From: Pantoea deleyi
Lineage (GTDB): Bacteria; Pseudomonadota; Gammaproteobacteria; Enterobacterales; Enterobacteriaceae
Reading direction: 5' to 3'
Assembly: GCF_022647325.1 (NCBI RefSeq)
Contig: NZ_CP071405.1
Coordinates: 2,294,001-2,358,000, forward strand
Length of the DNA stretch: 64,000 bases
Shown here: positions 1 through 8,937 of the stretch, one piece after another
Layout: every line of letters starts with the position of its first letter
Numbering within the stretch: position 1 is the first letter of the stretch
Notes under the pieces: model-generated
Told to the model about the DNA's origin: nothing
The model's database searches: none
What the model saw: the letters and a program-made list of their open reading frames with translations, nothing else
Position numbers and translations under genes: made by a program

Positions 1-433
1 ATTGCGCCCCGGACGTTGATGCGCCTGCCGAAGCCCTGGTGACTGACGGGCCATTGACCTCGCCTTTCCGGACGCTGACCGCGCTGCTGCCTCTGTCCGT
101 GCTGGCCATCTGACCAGCAACCGCCTGCGCCACCTGCCGGCGCAGGCCATCGCCCTGCTTTGTCTGCCGGAGTTCTGCGGCAAGGCCCGGAGAGTCGCTC
201 GCGGCTTGTTTCACCGCCAGCTTTTCGGTTTTCTGCAGACCGCCCCCCCGTGCAGAGGGCGTCGTTAACTGAACCAGCATTTCCGGCGGGAGCATGGCGA
301 CCAGCGCAGGCATCTCACTGCTCTTATCCTGTTTTTTCTTTTTCGCTATCTGTTTCAGCAGCGTGTGGTCATCCGGCGTTGACGCCCCTTTCATCGCAAC
401 GCTCATACTGACTTCAGAAATTTTTTCTACCAT
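1..433 (-). CDS. T3SS needle-length/ruler protein SctP (InvJ/SpaN-like), partial
   Basis: The frame reads from an ATG at 433 without a stop through the left edge (144 codons visible), so only the N-terminus is present. A clear Shine-Dalgarno (CAGGAG) precedes the start, and the start overlaps the end of the SctO gene by 20 bp. The peptide begins MVEKISEVSMSVAMKG and is Lys/Gln/Ala-rich and low in complexity, as in InvJ/SpaN proteins. The identification rests mainly on gene order (invC-invI-invJ), because this family is poorly conserved. SctP proteins control needle length and the switch from early to late substrates. Further spa-type genes (SctQ, R, S, T, U) are expected to the left. Confidence 0.6.
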   Translation of the reverse strand, partial: MVEKISEVSMSVAMKGASTPDDHTLLKQIAKKKKQDKSSEMPALVAMLPPEMLVQLTTPSARGGGLQKTEKLAVKQAASDSPGLAAELRQTKQGDGLRRQVAQAVAGQMASTDRGSSAVSVRKGEVNGPSVTRASAGASTSGAQ

Positions 434-875
434 AACCCGCAATCTCCTGAATTTCGCTTTCTGCATCATTGTCACAGCGGCGTAAATATTCGCGGCGCAG
501 TGGCCGCAAATAATAAGAAAGTTTGTAGTGCTTTTTATCCAGCATGCTCATTGCGGCGCGATGCTGCTCAAGGGTGTTCTCCAGACTATATTTTTCGTTT
601 TCCAGTTGATTTATTTTATGAAGAACCAGTTGCAGGTGAGTCAATAACGCGCCCTGCTGCCTTATTCCCTTATAAATATCTGCACGGCTGTGTAACCCGG
701 AGGGGGTTAACATTTTTATCTGCTGGTTAATATCAGCGCACTCCTGCTGATATTCAGCCATTTTCAGCCTTATTTTCGCTAAGCGGTTTTCCGTTTTTAC
801 GATATCGCCCTGCAGGATCTGCTGTTTGCGCTCGAGCAGGGAAACAAACTCGCGCCCTTTACGCCACGCTTCCAT
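414..875 (-). CDS. T3SS stalk protein SctO (InvI/SpaM-like)
   Basis: A 153-residue, highly charged and probably coiled-coil protein with heptad-like Leu/Glu/Lys patterns (FVSLLERKQQILQGDIVK and QLENEKYSLENTLEQH). The ATG at 875 lies inside the end of the ATPase gene (17-bp overlap), which suggests translational coupling; in-frame codons further upstream only shadow the ATPase gene. SctO proteins form the central stalk linking the ATPase SctN to the export gate SctV. Recognition rests on length, coiled-coil character and position directly after the ATPase. Confidence 0.65.
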   Translation of the reverse strand: MEAWRKGREFVSLLERKQQILQGDIVKTENRLAKIRLKMAEYQQECADINQQIKMLTPSGLHSRADIYKGIRQQGALLTHLQLVLHKINQLENEKYSLENTLEQHRAAMSMLDKKHYKLSYYLRPLRREYLRRCDNDAESEIQEIAGYGRKNF

Positions 876-2154
876 ATAAGCTCTCCAGGCAGGCCTGCAT
901 GTCGGTTTTTTCTTCCATGCCTTGCTGGAGAAACGCTTCCATCTGATTTTTGCGATCAAACGCCGCATCGTTCTCCGGATTCTCGCCGCGCCGATATTCG
1001 CCGAGATCCAGATAGAGCTGCATCTCTTTCTGACGGACAAGATATTCGCGAAAACGTTTTGCCAGCTGACGGTGTTCCGGATCGGTTACCTGCAAAAATA
1101 CGCGGCTGATGCTCTGCATAATATCGATCGCCGGATAGTGTCCCTTCGCGGCCAGCTTTTTGCTGAGATAAATATGGCCATCAAGAATCGAGCGAACCTC
1201 ATCGCCAATGACATCCGACTCCTCCTCATTTTCAATCAGCACCGTGTAGAAGGCCGTGATGGAGCCGGTTAAAAAGCGTCCGGGCCGCTCCAGTAATTTT
1301 GGCAAAGCTTCAAATACGGATGCCGGGTAGCCTCTTCGGGCGGGCAGTTCTCCCATGCTGAGCGCCACATCACGCAGCGCGCGCGCATAGCGGGTTATCG
1401 AGTCGATAAACAGAAGTACGTTCTGACCTTGCCCGCTGAAGAACTCGGCTATCGTCGTGGCAATCTGCGCCGCGTTACAGCGCTCAACGCAGGAACGGTC
1501 TGAGGTTGCGTAAACCAGCACGATCTGAGAACAGCGCGACGAACGCTTCAGCTCTTCCACAAACTCGGTGACTTCACGTCCACGCTCCCCAATAAGCCCG
1601 ATGACGTAGATGTCCGCTGCGGAGTGTTCAACGATCATGCTCATTAAAGACGTTTTACCACAGCCCGCCGCCGCAAAAATGCCCATACGCTGACCCTGCC
1701 CGCAGGTCAGCAGGCCATCAATGGCCCTGACACCGGTGGCCAGAGATTCAGTGATAGGCTTACGCTGAGTAAAATCTTTCGGCGCCCCGCAGGCGTCCAG
1801 ACTTTGCGCACCGGGTAAAGTCTGCTGCACGCCGTTGTCCAGGCGCCCGCGAACCGTACCCGTTGCGTCAATGATTGCCCCGGCGATATTTTTATGCACA
1901 TCGATACGAAAAGGCTTGCCGGTAGGCAGCAGGACATTGCTGCGTGAAAAGCCCTGATTATCGTTAAGCAGGCTCAGTAACGTATGTTCCTTATTGAACC
2001 CAATCACCTGGGCCGTCCCCAGCACTTCAGGTTCAAGTAAGGATTTCTGGATCTCGCATATCTCACCGATACGCGTTCCCGGCAAATGCGCTTCAATCAC
2101 ATTTCCCTGAATACGTAGCGGGTGTGCCAGATGAACCAGGCATTGGGCGACCAT
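859..2154 (-). CDS. invC: T3SS ATPase SctN (InvC/Spa47-like)
   Basis: A 431-residue F1-like hexameric ATPase that unfolds and detaches substrates from chaperones at the cytoplasmic base of the injectisome. The Walker A loop AAGCGKTS is at about residues 162-169, Walker B NVLLFIDSITRYARA at about 245-259, and the GERGREVTEF motif lies between. The ATG at 2154 follows a GAGG ribosome site. The sequence differs from the second ATPase in the window (HrcN at 24878-26236), as expected for separate T3SS families. It sits between the InvB-type chaperone and SctO genes, the Salmonella/Shigella order. Confidence 0.93.
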   Translation of the reverse strand: MVAQCLVHLAHPLRIQGNVIEAHLPGTRIGEICEIQKSLLEPEVLGTAQVIGFNKEHTLLSLLNDNQGFSRSNVLLPTGKPFRIDVHKNIAGAIIDATGTVRGRLDNGVQQTLPGAQSLDACGAPKDFTQRKPITESLATGVRAIDGLLTCGQGQRMGIFAAAGCGKTSLMSMIVEHSAADIYVIGLIGERGREVTEFVEELKRSSRCSQIVLVYATSDRSCVERCNAAQIATTIAEFFSGQGQNVLLFIDSITRYARALRDVALSMGELPARRGYPASVFEALPKLLERPGRFLTGSITAFYTVLIENEEESDVIGDEVRSILDGHIYLSKKLAAKGHYPAIDIMQSISRVFLQVTDPEHRQLAKRFREYLVRQKEMQLYLDLGEYRRGENPENDAAFDRKNQMEAFLQQGMEEKTDMQACLESLYGSVA

Positions 2155-2171
2155 GGTATAAACCTCAGTAA

Positions 2172-2579
2172 TTAAACCAGTACGGCGCGATATTCCTGCA
2201 AAATACTCAGGTAGTAATCCAGCATCGATAAAAAATCATCCGACGCGTGCAGATGTTTATCTTTTACCTGAGCGCGCAGTTCAATATTTCCGTCGACGGG
2301 ATATAAACAGGGCTGCCCGGTGTAAAAATACTCTTCGTTATGATTCATCATCAGCGGTAATAAACTCGCGCTGCAATAGCTCAGCGAGGCCGGAGTCTGC
2401 TCAACAATTTTTGCCCACACCCAGACTTCATCATCTTCACTTCTGACGTGAATGGTTGGAATATCATCTTTCATATTCAGAGAGATGGTGGAGTGGTTGC
2501 TCAGATCGCTATCCAGAATCTCAGCCATTCCGGCCTCATTCAGCACGCCGGATAACAGTGCAACAACGTCATATTTCAT
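2172..2579 (-). CDS. invB: T3SS class IB chaperone (InvB/SpaK-like)
   Basis: A small acidic protein of 135 residues (MKYDVVALLSGVLNEAG at the start, FLSMLDYYLSILQEYR near the end) located between the genes for SctV and SctN, exactly where invB/spaK lies in Salmonella and Shigella. InvB/SpaK-type proteins are dimeric chaperones that bind several effectors and translocator-linked substrates of the Inv system. A strong ribosome site (GAGGTAATAA) precedes the ATG. Substrates of this copy are unknown; no candidate Inv effector is beside it. Confidence 0.75.
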   Translation of the reverse strand: MKYDVVALLSGVLNEAGMAEILDSDLSNHSTISLNMKDDIPTIHVRSEDDEVWVWAKIVEQTPASLSYCSASLLPLMMNHNEEYFYTGQPCLYPVDGNIELRAQVKDKHLHASDDFLSMLDYYLSILQEYRAVLV

Positions 2580-2591
2580 TTATTACCTCGA

Positions 2592-4643
2592 TTAATTTTC
2601 TAACGAACCAATGACATCAACATCCACGCCGGATGCAACATCGCCATAAGACAGCACTTCCATCTCCGGATAGCTTCCTTCTATGATCTTTTTCACAAAG
2701 CGCCGAATATCCAGCGACACCATCAAAATAATATCGCGAGCGTTAGCGCCGTTGCTGATAATGCACTGTTCGAGGCTTCTGATAATGCTTTCTGTTTCCG
2801 GCGGCGGCAGATTGATAAAGGTTCCGCCAGAGGTCTGGCGAATGCCACCACGAACCAGGTTTTCCATATCGTGCGACATCACCAGGGTGCGAATCTGCCC
2901 GTTGGCCGCAAAGCGATTTGAGATGTAACGTGATAACACGCTGCGAACGTGCTCCACCAGCATAATAGGGTCCTTTTCTTTGGGTGCCCACTGGACTAAG
3001 GCCTCAAGAATCAGACGCATATTGCGGATAGAAATACGCTCCTGTAACAGCCGCTGGAAAACCTCAGTAATCCGCTGCACAGTATTATTCCGGTAACACT
3101 CTTTAAGTAGCTCGGGATATTTTTTCTCCAGATCGTCAAGTAACGTTTTGGCCTCCTGAATGCCGAAGAACTCAGAAATATTGTGCACCAGCAACGTCGA
3201 GACGCAGGCGTAGAATTCATCGATCGCCGCTCTTGAATAAAAGCCAAGTTGTAAGGCGGTTTCACTTCGTTCCTCCGGGATCCAGTAAGCGATACCCTGC
3301 GCTGTTTCCACCGCCTGCACGGCCGGGTCAATAACCTGCAGCTCGTCGCCACGCATCAGCACTTTGCACATGCCTGGTAAAATGTCATAGGTGGCAACGT
3401 GAATTTCATTAATCGCAACCGTGAGCTTGCCGCGTGACATTTGCGGGTCGTAGTTCATCACGACTTCCGGCAGACGCACGCCGTACTCAATAAAAAAGTT
3501 ACGCTTGAGCAAAGAGCATAAATTATTCTCCTGGAAGTAGGCCTCGTAGCCTTTCCAGGCAGTAATGATGAGCGGGATCGTTTCCGGGATATACTCCCCG
3601 TCGATCATCACCGGTTTGCTTTTCAGCACCGGTTCTTCATCCTCTTCTGCCGCGTGAACTGTCGGCTTGTTCCCTTTTTTCGCCGCCAGTTTATCCCTGA
3701 TGAATATGCCGAACAGTAAAGCGGCCAGCAGGACAAATACCGGTAACGGAAAGCCCGGCAACAGCCCCAGAGCAATAGCCAGCACGGCCGTGACAAGCAG
3801 GATGAATTTATTGTGAAACATATCCTGCAGGATTTTCGCACCGAGGTTGGTATTCTCACTGTTATTGACGCGGGTGACGATCAGGCCGCCGCTGATAGAG
3901 ATTAACAGTGCCGGAATTTGTGCAACCAGCGCATCGCCGATGGTCAGTAACGTAAATACAGACATCGCATGGGATAAATCCATGCCGTGCTGTAATGTGC
4001 CCACCGCGATCCCACCCAGTAAGTTCACGAAGATAATAATGATCCCCGCGATGGCATCGCCCTTGATAAACTTCATCGCACCATCAAGCGCGCCATATAA
4101 CTGGCTTTCCGCTTCCAGATCGCTGCGGCGTCGCTTGACTTCTTTTTCGTCGATAACCCCTGCCTTGAGGTCAGCATCGATACTCATCTGTTTGCCCGGC
4201 ATAGCATCTAATGAGAATCTGGCGGCCACTTCCGCAATGCGCTCCGACCCTTTGGTGATGACGATAAACTGCACGATCGTCACGATAAAGAAGATGACAA
4301 AGCCCACCACCAGATTATCCGCGATGACGAACTCTCCGAAGCTGGCAATAATCTCCCCGGCATCGGCATCGGCCAGCACCAGACGGCTGGTACTGATTGA
4401 GATCGCCAGCCGGAATATCGTACTAATGAGCAGAATGGAGGGAAACGTCGAAAAATCCAGAATTCTGGTAATATAAAACGATCCCAAAAAAATCAGCAGC
4501 GCCATTGTCAGGTTGAGTCCAATCAGGAAATCAACCAGGTAGGTCGGCAGTGGGATAATCAGCATGACCACGACCATAACCATTATCGTTAAGATAATCA
4601 GCTCTGGCCGGTTACGCAGTTCAAGTATAAATCGTCTAAGCAT
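2592..4643 (-). CDS. invA: T3SS export gate protein SctV (InvA/MxiA-like)
   Basis: A protein of about 683 residues of the FHIPEP family. Its N-terminal half has about eight membrane segments and contains the conserved stretch RFSLDAMPGKQMSIDADL. The C-terminal half (from about residue 350) is the cytoplasmic domain that forms the nonameric ring receiving cargo from the ATPase. The ATG at 4643 (MLRRFILELRNRPELI) matches the InvA N-terminus; a GTG in frame at 4655 is the alternative start. It is the inner-membrane export gate of the Inv-type system, paralogous to HrcV at 21886-24009. Confidence 0.93.
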   Translation of the reverse strand: MLRRFILELRNRPELIILTIMVMVVVMLIIPLPTYLVDFLIGLNLTMALLIFLGSFYITRILDFSTFPSILLISTIFRLAISISTSRLVLADADAGEIIASFGEFVIADNLVVGFVIFFIVTIVQFIVITKGSERIAEVAARFSLDAMPGKQMSIDADLKAGVIDEKEVKRRRSDLEAESQLYGALDGAMKFIKGDAIAGIIIIFVNLLGGIAVGTLQHGMDLSHAMSVFTLLTIGDALVAQIPALLISISGGLIVTRVNNSENTNLGAKILQDMFHNKFILLVTAVLAIALGLLPGFPLPVFVLLAALLFGIFIRDKLAAKKGNKPTVHAAEEDEEPVLKSKPVMIDGEYIPETIPLIITAWKGYEAYFQENNLCSLLKRNFFIEYGVRLPEVVMNYDPQMSRGKLTVAINEIHVATYDILPGMCKVLMRGDELQVIDPAVQAVETAQGIAYWIPEERSETALQLGFYSRAAIDEFYACVSTLLVHNISEFFGIQEAKTLLDDLEKKYPELLKECYRNNTVQRITEVFQRLLQERISIRNMRLILEALVQWAPKEKDPIMLVEHVRSVLSRYISNRFAANGQIRTLVMSHDMENLVRGGIRQTSGGTFINLPPPETESIIRSLEQCIISNGANARDIILMVSLDIRRFVKKIIEGSYPEMEVLSYGDVASGVDVDVIGSLEN

Positions 4644-4690
4644 AAGTAGTTGCACATCAATCCAGGGCAGACAAATGCGATTGCCTGCGA

Positions 4691-5812
4691 TTATTTATAA
4701 TATTCATTCCAGATGCCGGTATTTTTCTCTTTTTCGAGCATGTCCCGTAGTAAAGCAGCCAGATGATTGACAATGACGTCCCGATAAAGCGTATCGACGA
4801 AAATAAAGTCAGGCGTCACGTTATAAACGTTGCGCAATTCCTGAATGACCATCGACCGCTGTTTAAGCAGGAGTAATGACATAAAGTTTTTACTGAACGC
4901 GTTCAGGGTGACTTTAAACTGGTCAGCGTCCACTAAACCCGCCATATAAAGCCCGACAATATCCCCCTCGCCCAGCATCTGCTGATGATTTCTCATCTGT
5001 TCCCGGAACGGGAATTTTGCAAAACTTTCGTTCAGCAACTGGTCAAGCGTGTTGAGCAGGCGTGCATCTGACAGTTTTGCGCTGAGCGGGCCGAATTCAG
5101 AAGTGTGAATACCGGGTTCATTGGCTTTCATATCAGCAACCAGCGCCGACAGCGTGAAGACCAGCAAACGCGTTCTGTTCTGATAACCGTAAACATCAAT
5201 CCAGTCTTTATAGATAAAGCCTGCGGGCATCTCGAGTTCAAGAAAATTAAGATAGCTATTGCGCAGATCCTTCGCCGACAACGGTCTGTCACCACTACCG
5301 TCGCTGAACCGTTTTGCCAGGCGACCGACGTTCATTCCTGACTGCATTTTTTTAGTGTCGGCAAACTTTTCTAAATCGGCGATCGCCTCTTTAATTTTCT
5401 TCTTCTGAAGTTCAGAGAGCTGGCGGCTCAACAGCATTTCACGCAGTGCGAGCATTAAGTCGCTGTCATCCGGGAAAAGCTGGCGGGCGAAGTTCAACAG
5501 GTTATTGAAGTCGCTCAGTCTGGCTACATGTTTAATTAATGTGTTCAGCTTCTCGTCAGCCAGATCCTCAAGCATAGAGGAGACAAAATCGTTATCTGCG
5601 CTGTCGTTTTTGCGGCCGGCTTTGCTGAAGCGACCAAATGCGCTGAGGAGATCCGCCATTTCCTCTGCGGCATTATTCATCTCTTCCTGCAAATTGATCG
5701 GCAGTGCCTCTTCGCCCGCCTCCACTTCGGCCCGGCCTGCAGCATCACGGTTGTCCAGGATGGGTGATTCAGGGCGATTAAAGTCAACGCTGGCAACAGA
5801 ACGAATGTCCAT
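4691..5812 (-). CDS. invE: T3SS gatekeeper SctW (InvE/MxiC-like)
   Basis: A 373-residue soluble protein, the same length as InvE (about 372). The N-terminus MDIRSVASVDFNRPESPIL is followed by an acidic helical region (EEMNNAAEEMADLLSAF). SctW proteins cap secretion until contact and set the order in which translocators and effectors leave. Position between the secretin and SctV genes is canonical (invG-invE-invA). The start is unambiguous: 14 bp separate it from the secretin stop. Identification is by family resemblance plus gene order. Confidence 0.85.
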   Translation of the reverse strand: MDIRSVASVDFNRPESPILDNRDAAGRAEVEAGEEALPINLQEEMNNAAEEMADLLSAFGRFSKAGRKNDSADNDFVSSMLEDLADEKLNTLIKHVARLSDFNNLLNFARQLFPDDSDLMLALREMLLSRQLSELQKKKIKEAIADLEKFADTKKMQSGMNVGRLAKRFSDGSGDRPLSAKDLRNSYLNFLELEMPAGFIYKDWIDVYGYQNRTRLLVFTLSALVADMKANEPGIHTSEFGPLSAKLSDARLLNTLDQLLNESFAKFPFREQMRNHQQMLGEGDIVGLYMAGLVDADQFKVTLNAFSKNFMSLLLLKQRSMVIQELRNVYNVTPDFIFVDTLYRDVIVNHLAALLRDMLEKEKNTGIWNEYYK

Positions 5813-5826
5813 AATTCACCGGGTCC

Positions 5827-7608
5827 TTAATTTTTTTTCATCGTTTCACGCAACATGGAGACCGTCGATTTCAACGTGACGTCATTCCCCGCCCACGTCC
5901 GGCCCAGGACGGGGTTATTATCCTCCGTTCCCCGGCCCTGCCAGGTTTCTCCGCTCGTAAGTAAACCGGGTTGAATAAGGAACAGGCGAACCATTTTTTT
6001 GTGGCTGGTATAGCTGTAGTCGAACAACCGGCCTAATAGCGGAATGTCACGCAGGAGCGGGACGCCCACATTATGATATTCATCCTGGTTGCGGCTGTAG
6101 CCACCGACCAGCAGGCTATAGCCCACGGGTACGCGCGCCTCCGTACTGATCTGGGTGTTGTTCACCATGGGTAAGCTGTCGACATTTTCGGTTTTCCCCT
6201 CCGCATTAAGGGGCAGGCCGCCATCCTGAATATTCAGGATCATCTCAATCTCCTGCTGACGCTGCGCGAGACGTGGCAGAACGCTAATCATGGTGCCGTA
6301 GGTAATCTTTTCGAGTGAGGCGTTACGCTCACCTATCAGCTTGGCGTAAAAGCTGCTGTTGTTATCAAAGAGCGCCGGCACATTTTCCTGCGTCAGAATC
6401 TCCGGACGTGAAACCACCTGCGCATTGCCTTTTTGCGCAAGTGCGGAGACATCCGCCAGAAAATGAAGGCTGTTTTCCGGCGTCAGTGCACTGGTATTAA
6501 ACGTCACGCCGGTGTTGCCTATTTTTGCCGCACCCTGCCAGCGAATTCCCAGCTCGTTGATATCATCCTTCGAAATATCAATGATCCACAGTGACAGCTG
6601 AATCTGCTGTTTAGGGACATCAATGGCGCTGACTAAATCCTCAACAAAACTCACCTGCCTTTCGGAACCCTGAATAAGCAAGCTGTTGGTGTCCGGGTAG
6701 CCGACGATATTGATGGACGATTGGGCGAAGGCCTCTGACTCACCCTCCCGCTTCGCCGATGACCCCGAATTAAACAGAGGCAACGGTGGAAAATTTCCCT
6801 TTTGCGTGGCCGAAGCGGCCTCAAGCGCGCCTCGCGTATCATTGTCGACGGTGATGTTCGCCCCGGCCAGTGCGGAACGTCCGCCACGGCTGTCGACCGT
6901 GTTATTCAGCAGCTGGTTCAGCACCGTCGCGACGCCCGGCACGGTGACAGGGCTGTCGCGCTGGGTGAAGGTGCGGTCGTTTACAAACGTGTTTTTAAGC
7001 TTGATCACGCGGATCGTGCTTTCACCTGTTCCGGGTCGGGCATAGGTTGCGTCAATATATTTTGCCGCCGCCGCGATAAGCTCGACATAAACCGGCGGCC
7101 CGGAGACATAAAACGAGCCAGAGCGCCCGTCTGAACGCAGCGGGAAACGCGCGTCGTAGAGCCCTGATGACTTGATGAAGGCCACTAACCGGTCAAACGG
7201 CGCGTAGGCCAGGCGCACAATGTTGCTTTTGATTTCGCTGGCGTCGTAAACGTATACGGAGCTGCCGTCGTCATACCAGATAAGCCCGGTCCGTGCAGCT
7301 AAGGTGTCTAACAGCGTCTTCGGCTTACTCAGGTCGAACTTACCTGACACCCGCTTTCTGGCCGCTTCCGTACTGACAACAAAAGGTTTATTCAGCGCGC
7401 CACCGATGACAAAAAACAGCTGCTGGACGCTGTTATTACTGGCGATATAGGTATTTTCGTCGGCCCGCGAACCGTTACCGACATCGACGGGGCCACCCGA
7501 ATAATCCTGCGTATCCAGTAATGCGCCGACGGCCGGATTACCGCTCAGTACGCCCAGCAATACGTACGGCAGGCAGCGGCGCCGCCGTTTCGCAACCATC
7601 TTATTCAT
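5827..7608 (-). CDS. invG: T3SS outer-membrane secretin SctC (InvG/MxiD-like)
   Basis: A protein of about 593 residues. The ATG at 7608 has a GGAAGG ribosome site and is followed by a basic, hydrophobic signal peptide (KMVAKRRRRCLPYVLLGVL). N-domains follow with SNNSVQQLFFVIGGALNKPF and the repeated small-ring domains. The secretin domain contains VSRPEILTQENVPALF and the C-terminal GVPLLRDIPLLGRLFDY typical of secretins. It forms the outer-membrane ring of the Inv-type injectisome. Its start overlaps the stop of the AraC-type activator gene by 8 bp, as in invF-invG. A longer reading from 7653 is possible but lacks a signal-peptide start. Confidence 0.92.
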   Translation of the reverse strand: MNKMVAKRRRRCLPYVLLGVLSGNPAVGALLDTQDYSGGPVDVGNGSRADENTYIASNNSVQQLFFVIGGALNKPFVVSTEAARKRVSGKFDLSKPKTLLDTLAARTGLIWYDDGSSVYVYDASEIKSNIVRLAYAPFDRLVAFIKSSGLYDARFPLRSDGRSGSFYVSGPPVYVELIAAAAKYIDATYARPGTGESTIRVIKLKNTFVNDRTFTQRDSPVTVPGVATVLNQLLNNTVDSRGGRSALAGANITVDNDTRGALEAASATQKGNFPPLPLFNSGSSAKREGESEAFAQSSINIVGYPDTNSLLIQGSERQVSFVEDLVSAIDVPKQQIQLSLWIIDISKDDINELGIRWQGAAKIGNTGVTFNTSALTPENSLHFLADVSALAQKGNAQVVSRPEILTQENVPALFDNNSSFYAKLIGERNASLEKITYGTMISVLPRLAQRQQEIEMILNIQDGGLPLNAEGKTENVDSLPMVNNTQISTEARVPVGYSLLVGGYSRNQDEYHNVGVPLLRDIPLLGRLFDYSYTSHKKMVRLFLIQPGLLTSGETWQGRGTEDNNPVLGRTWAGNDVTLKSTVSMLRETMKKN

Positions 7609-8470
7609 CAAGCAAGCCTTCCAATTTTTTAAACTCCCTCGGTGTAATGCCAAACAGCGATTTTATTTCACTGGAGAAATGAGACGATGACGCATAGCCG
7701 TTATTGCCTGCGATGGCCGCAATTGAATTATCTTTTTCAATGAGCTGCAGGGCACTATGCGCCGCTCGCCAGAGGCGCAACTGTTTTTTTGGCCCCCGGG
7801 TAAACGCATGGTGGCAAAGCTTTCTGAAATAGGATTCAGATACACCATAAATTTTACTGGCATTACCAATCTTATGGCTGTCGCTCTCTTTATCTTCATT
7901 CATTACCTGCGATAACAGAAAGTGGGCAATCCAGTAGCTTTCGACATTCCTGACAAACGAAAACAGATTCTCAAGGCGGCGATCCTGGGGCTTTAATAAT
8001 GTAAAAATCAGCACGCCCATCAGCGTTTTACATTCACCGTCAACTAAAATGGCCAGATTCCGCTCGGTATGCATCAGTAAAGCCGCATGGGGCTCTCCCG
8101 CGCATGGCTCGGCGATCACGCTGCGGGATTTCGCCTGATAATCGAGAAATGAAAATAACGTGGCCGCCTGCGACATCGAGACTATTTCAATCATCCACGC
8201 CCCTGCAAAGGTAATTTTCATGTTATCCAGGGTCGATAACACAATAGGGTGCGTAATAGTATTGAGACGATCGTCATAGTTCTCCCGCAGTTCTCCTGTG
8301 GCCGAGACGGCCAGGGTGGATTCACGGTTTAGCGGACGGGCAAACAACATGCCGTTATTTAAATCGATACATTTATCACTCACGAAAAGCGGCATTTCCG
8401 TATGTGCGCTATCCTCTTTTCTCTGCCGCATTATGTTTTTCTGATGGCATTGAGTATTGCTGACCCGCAT
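7601..8470 (-). CDS. invF: AraC-family T3SS activator (InvF/MxiE-like)
   Basis: A 289-residue regulator with a C-terminal double helix-turn-helix (about residues 190-285), including KIYGVSESYFRKLCHHAF and the signature NGYASSSHFSSEIKSLFGITPREFKK. InvF-type proteins activate effector and operon genes of SPI-1-like systems, usually with a secretion chaperone as co-activator. It is the first gene of the leftward operon and overlaps the secretin gene, the same layout as Salmonella invF-invG. The N-terminal part (residues 1-180) is less conserved. The start at 8470 is the furthest upstream ATG; a Met at about residue 26 is an alternative. Confidence 0.85.
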   Translation of the reverse strand: MRVSNTQCHQKNIMRQRKEDSAHTEMPLFVSDKCIDLNNGMLFARPLNRESTLAVSATGELRENYDDRLNTITHPIVLSTLDNMKITFAGAWMIEIVSMSQAATLFSFLDYQAKSRSVIAEPCAGEPHAALLMHTERNLAILVDGECKTLMGVLIFTLLKPQDRRLENLFSFVRNVESYWIAHFLLSQVMNEDKESDSHKIGNASKIYGVSESYFRKLCHHAFTRGPKKQLRLWRAAHSALQLIEKDNSIAAIAGNNGYASSSHFSSEIKSLFGITPREFKKLEGLLDE

Positions 8471-8937
8471 AGTTTTCTCTTACCTCAGCTCGTGTTCAGA
8501 AATGATATTTAATCACTCGATTAAGAACTATCTAATGTGCCTGAGAATCTATCAGGAAATCGTTGCGCGTCAATACAGGTTGTACGAGATAAAAAAAGAA
8601 TAAACAGAATAAAGAAAAGAAAAAGCTTAATAATAAAAGAGTAAAAATCATAAAAAAAGCTTCAACAAAAGATCAACATACAACATTGAGTTTGCGTATT
8701 GAGAGCGCTACAGTGGCCCATCTTAACGAGATAATATTCCTGAAACGCCAGGAAAATTCATTGTGAATATAACAGTGCTTTTCATGCGCGAGGCGCTTCA
8801 TGACTTTTGAAACTCTTTTAATTAAAAGGAAGGGCTTAACATCAGGATGTTGTCGCGCAGATTAAAATAAAACCGCATGGGCTTTGCTCGTACGAACGTG
8901 TTTGACATTATTAATGGCCCTTTCTATGAAGAGCGAC
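8471..8937. promoter_or_regulatory. AT-rich divergent control region between invF-like and prgH-like operons
   Basis: About 470 bp with no gene separate the two outward-facing Inv-type operons. The stretch around 8570-8700 is strongly A/T-rich with long A runs and two AAAAAGCTT-type motifs (around 8620 and 8655), unlike the flanking genes. Such regions are typical nucleation sites for H-NS silencing in T3SS islands; that is inference. Both operon promoters must lie here, but no confident HilA-type or other operator was recognised. Confidence 0.5.
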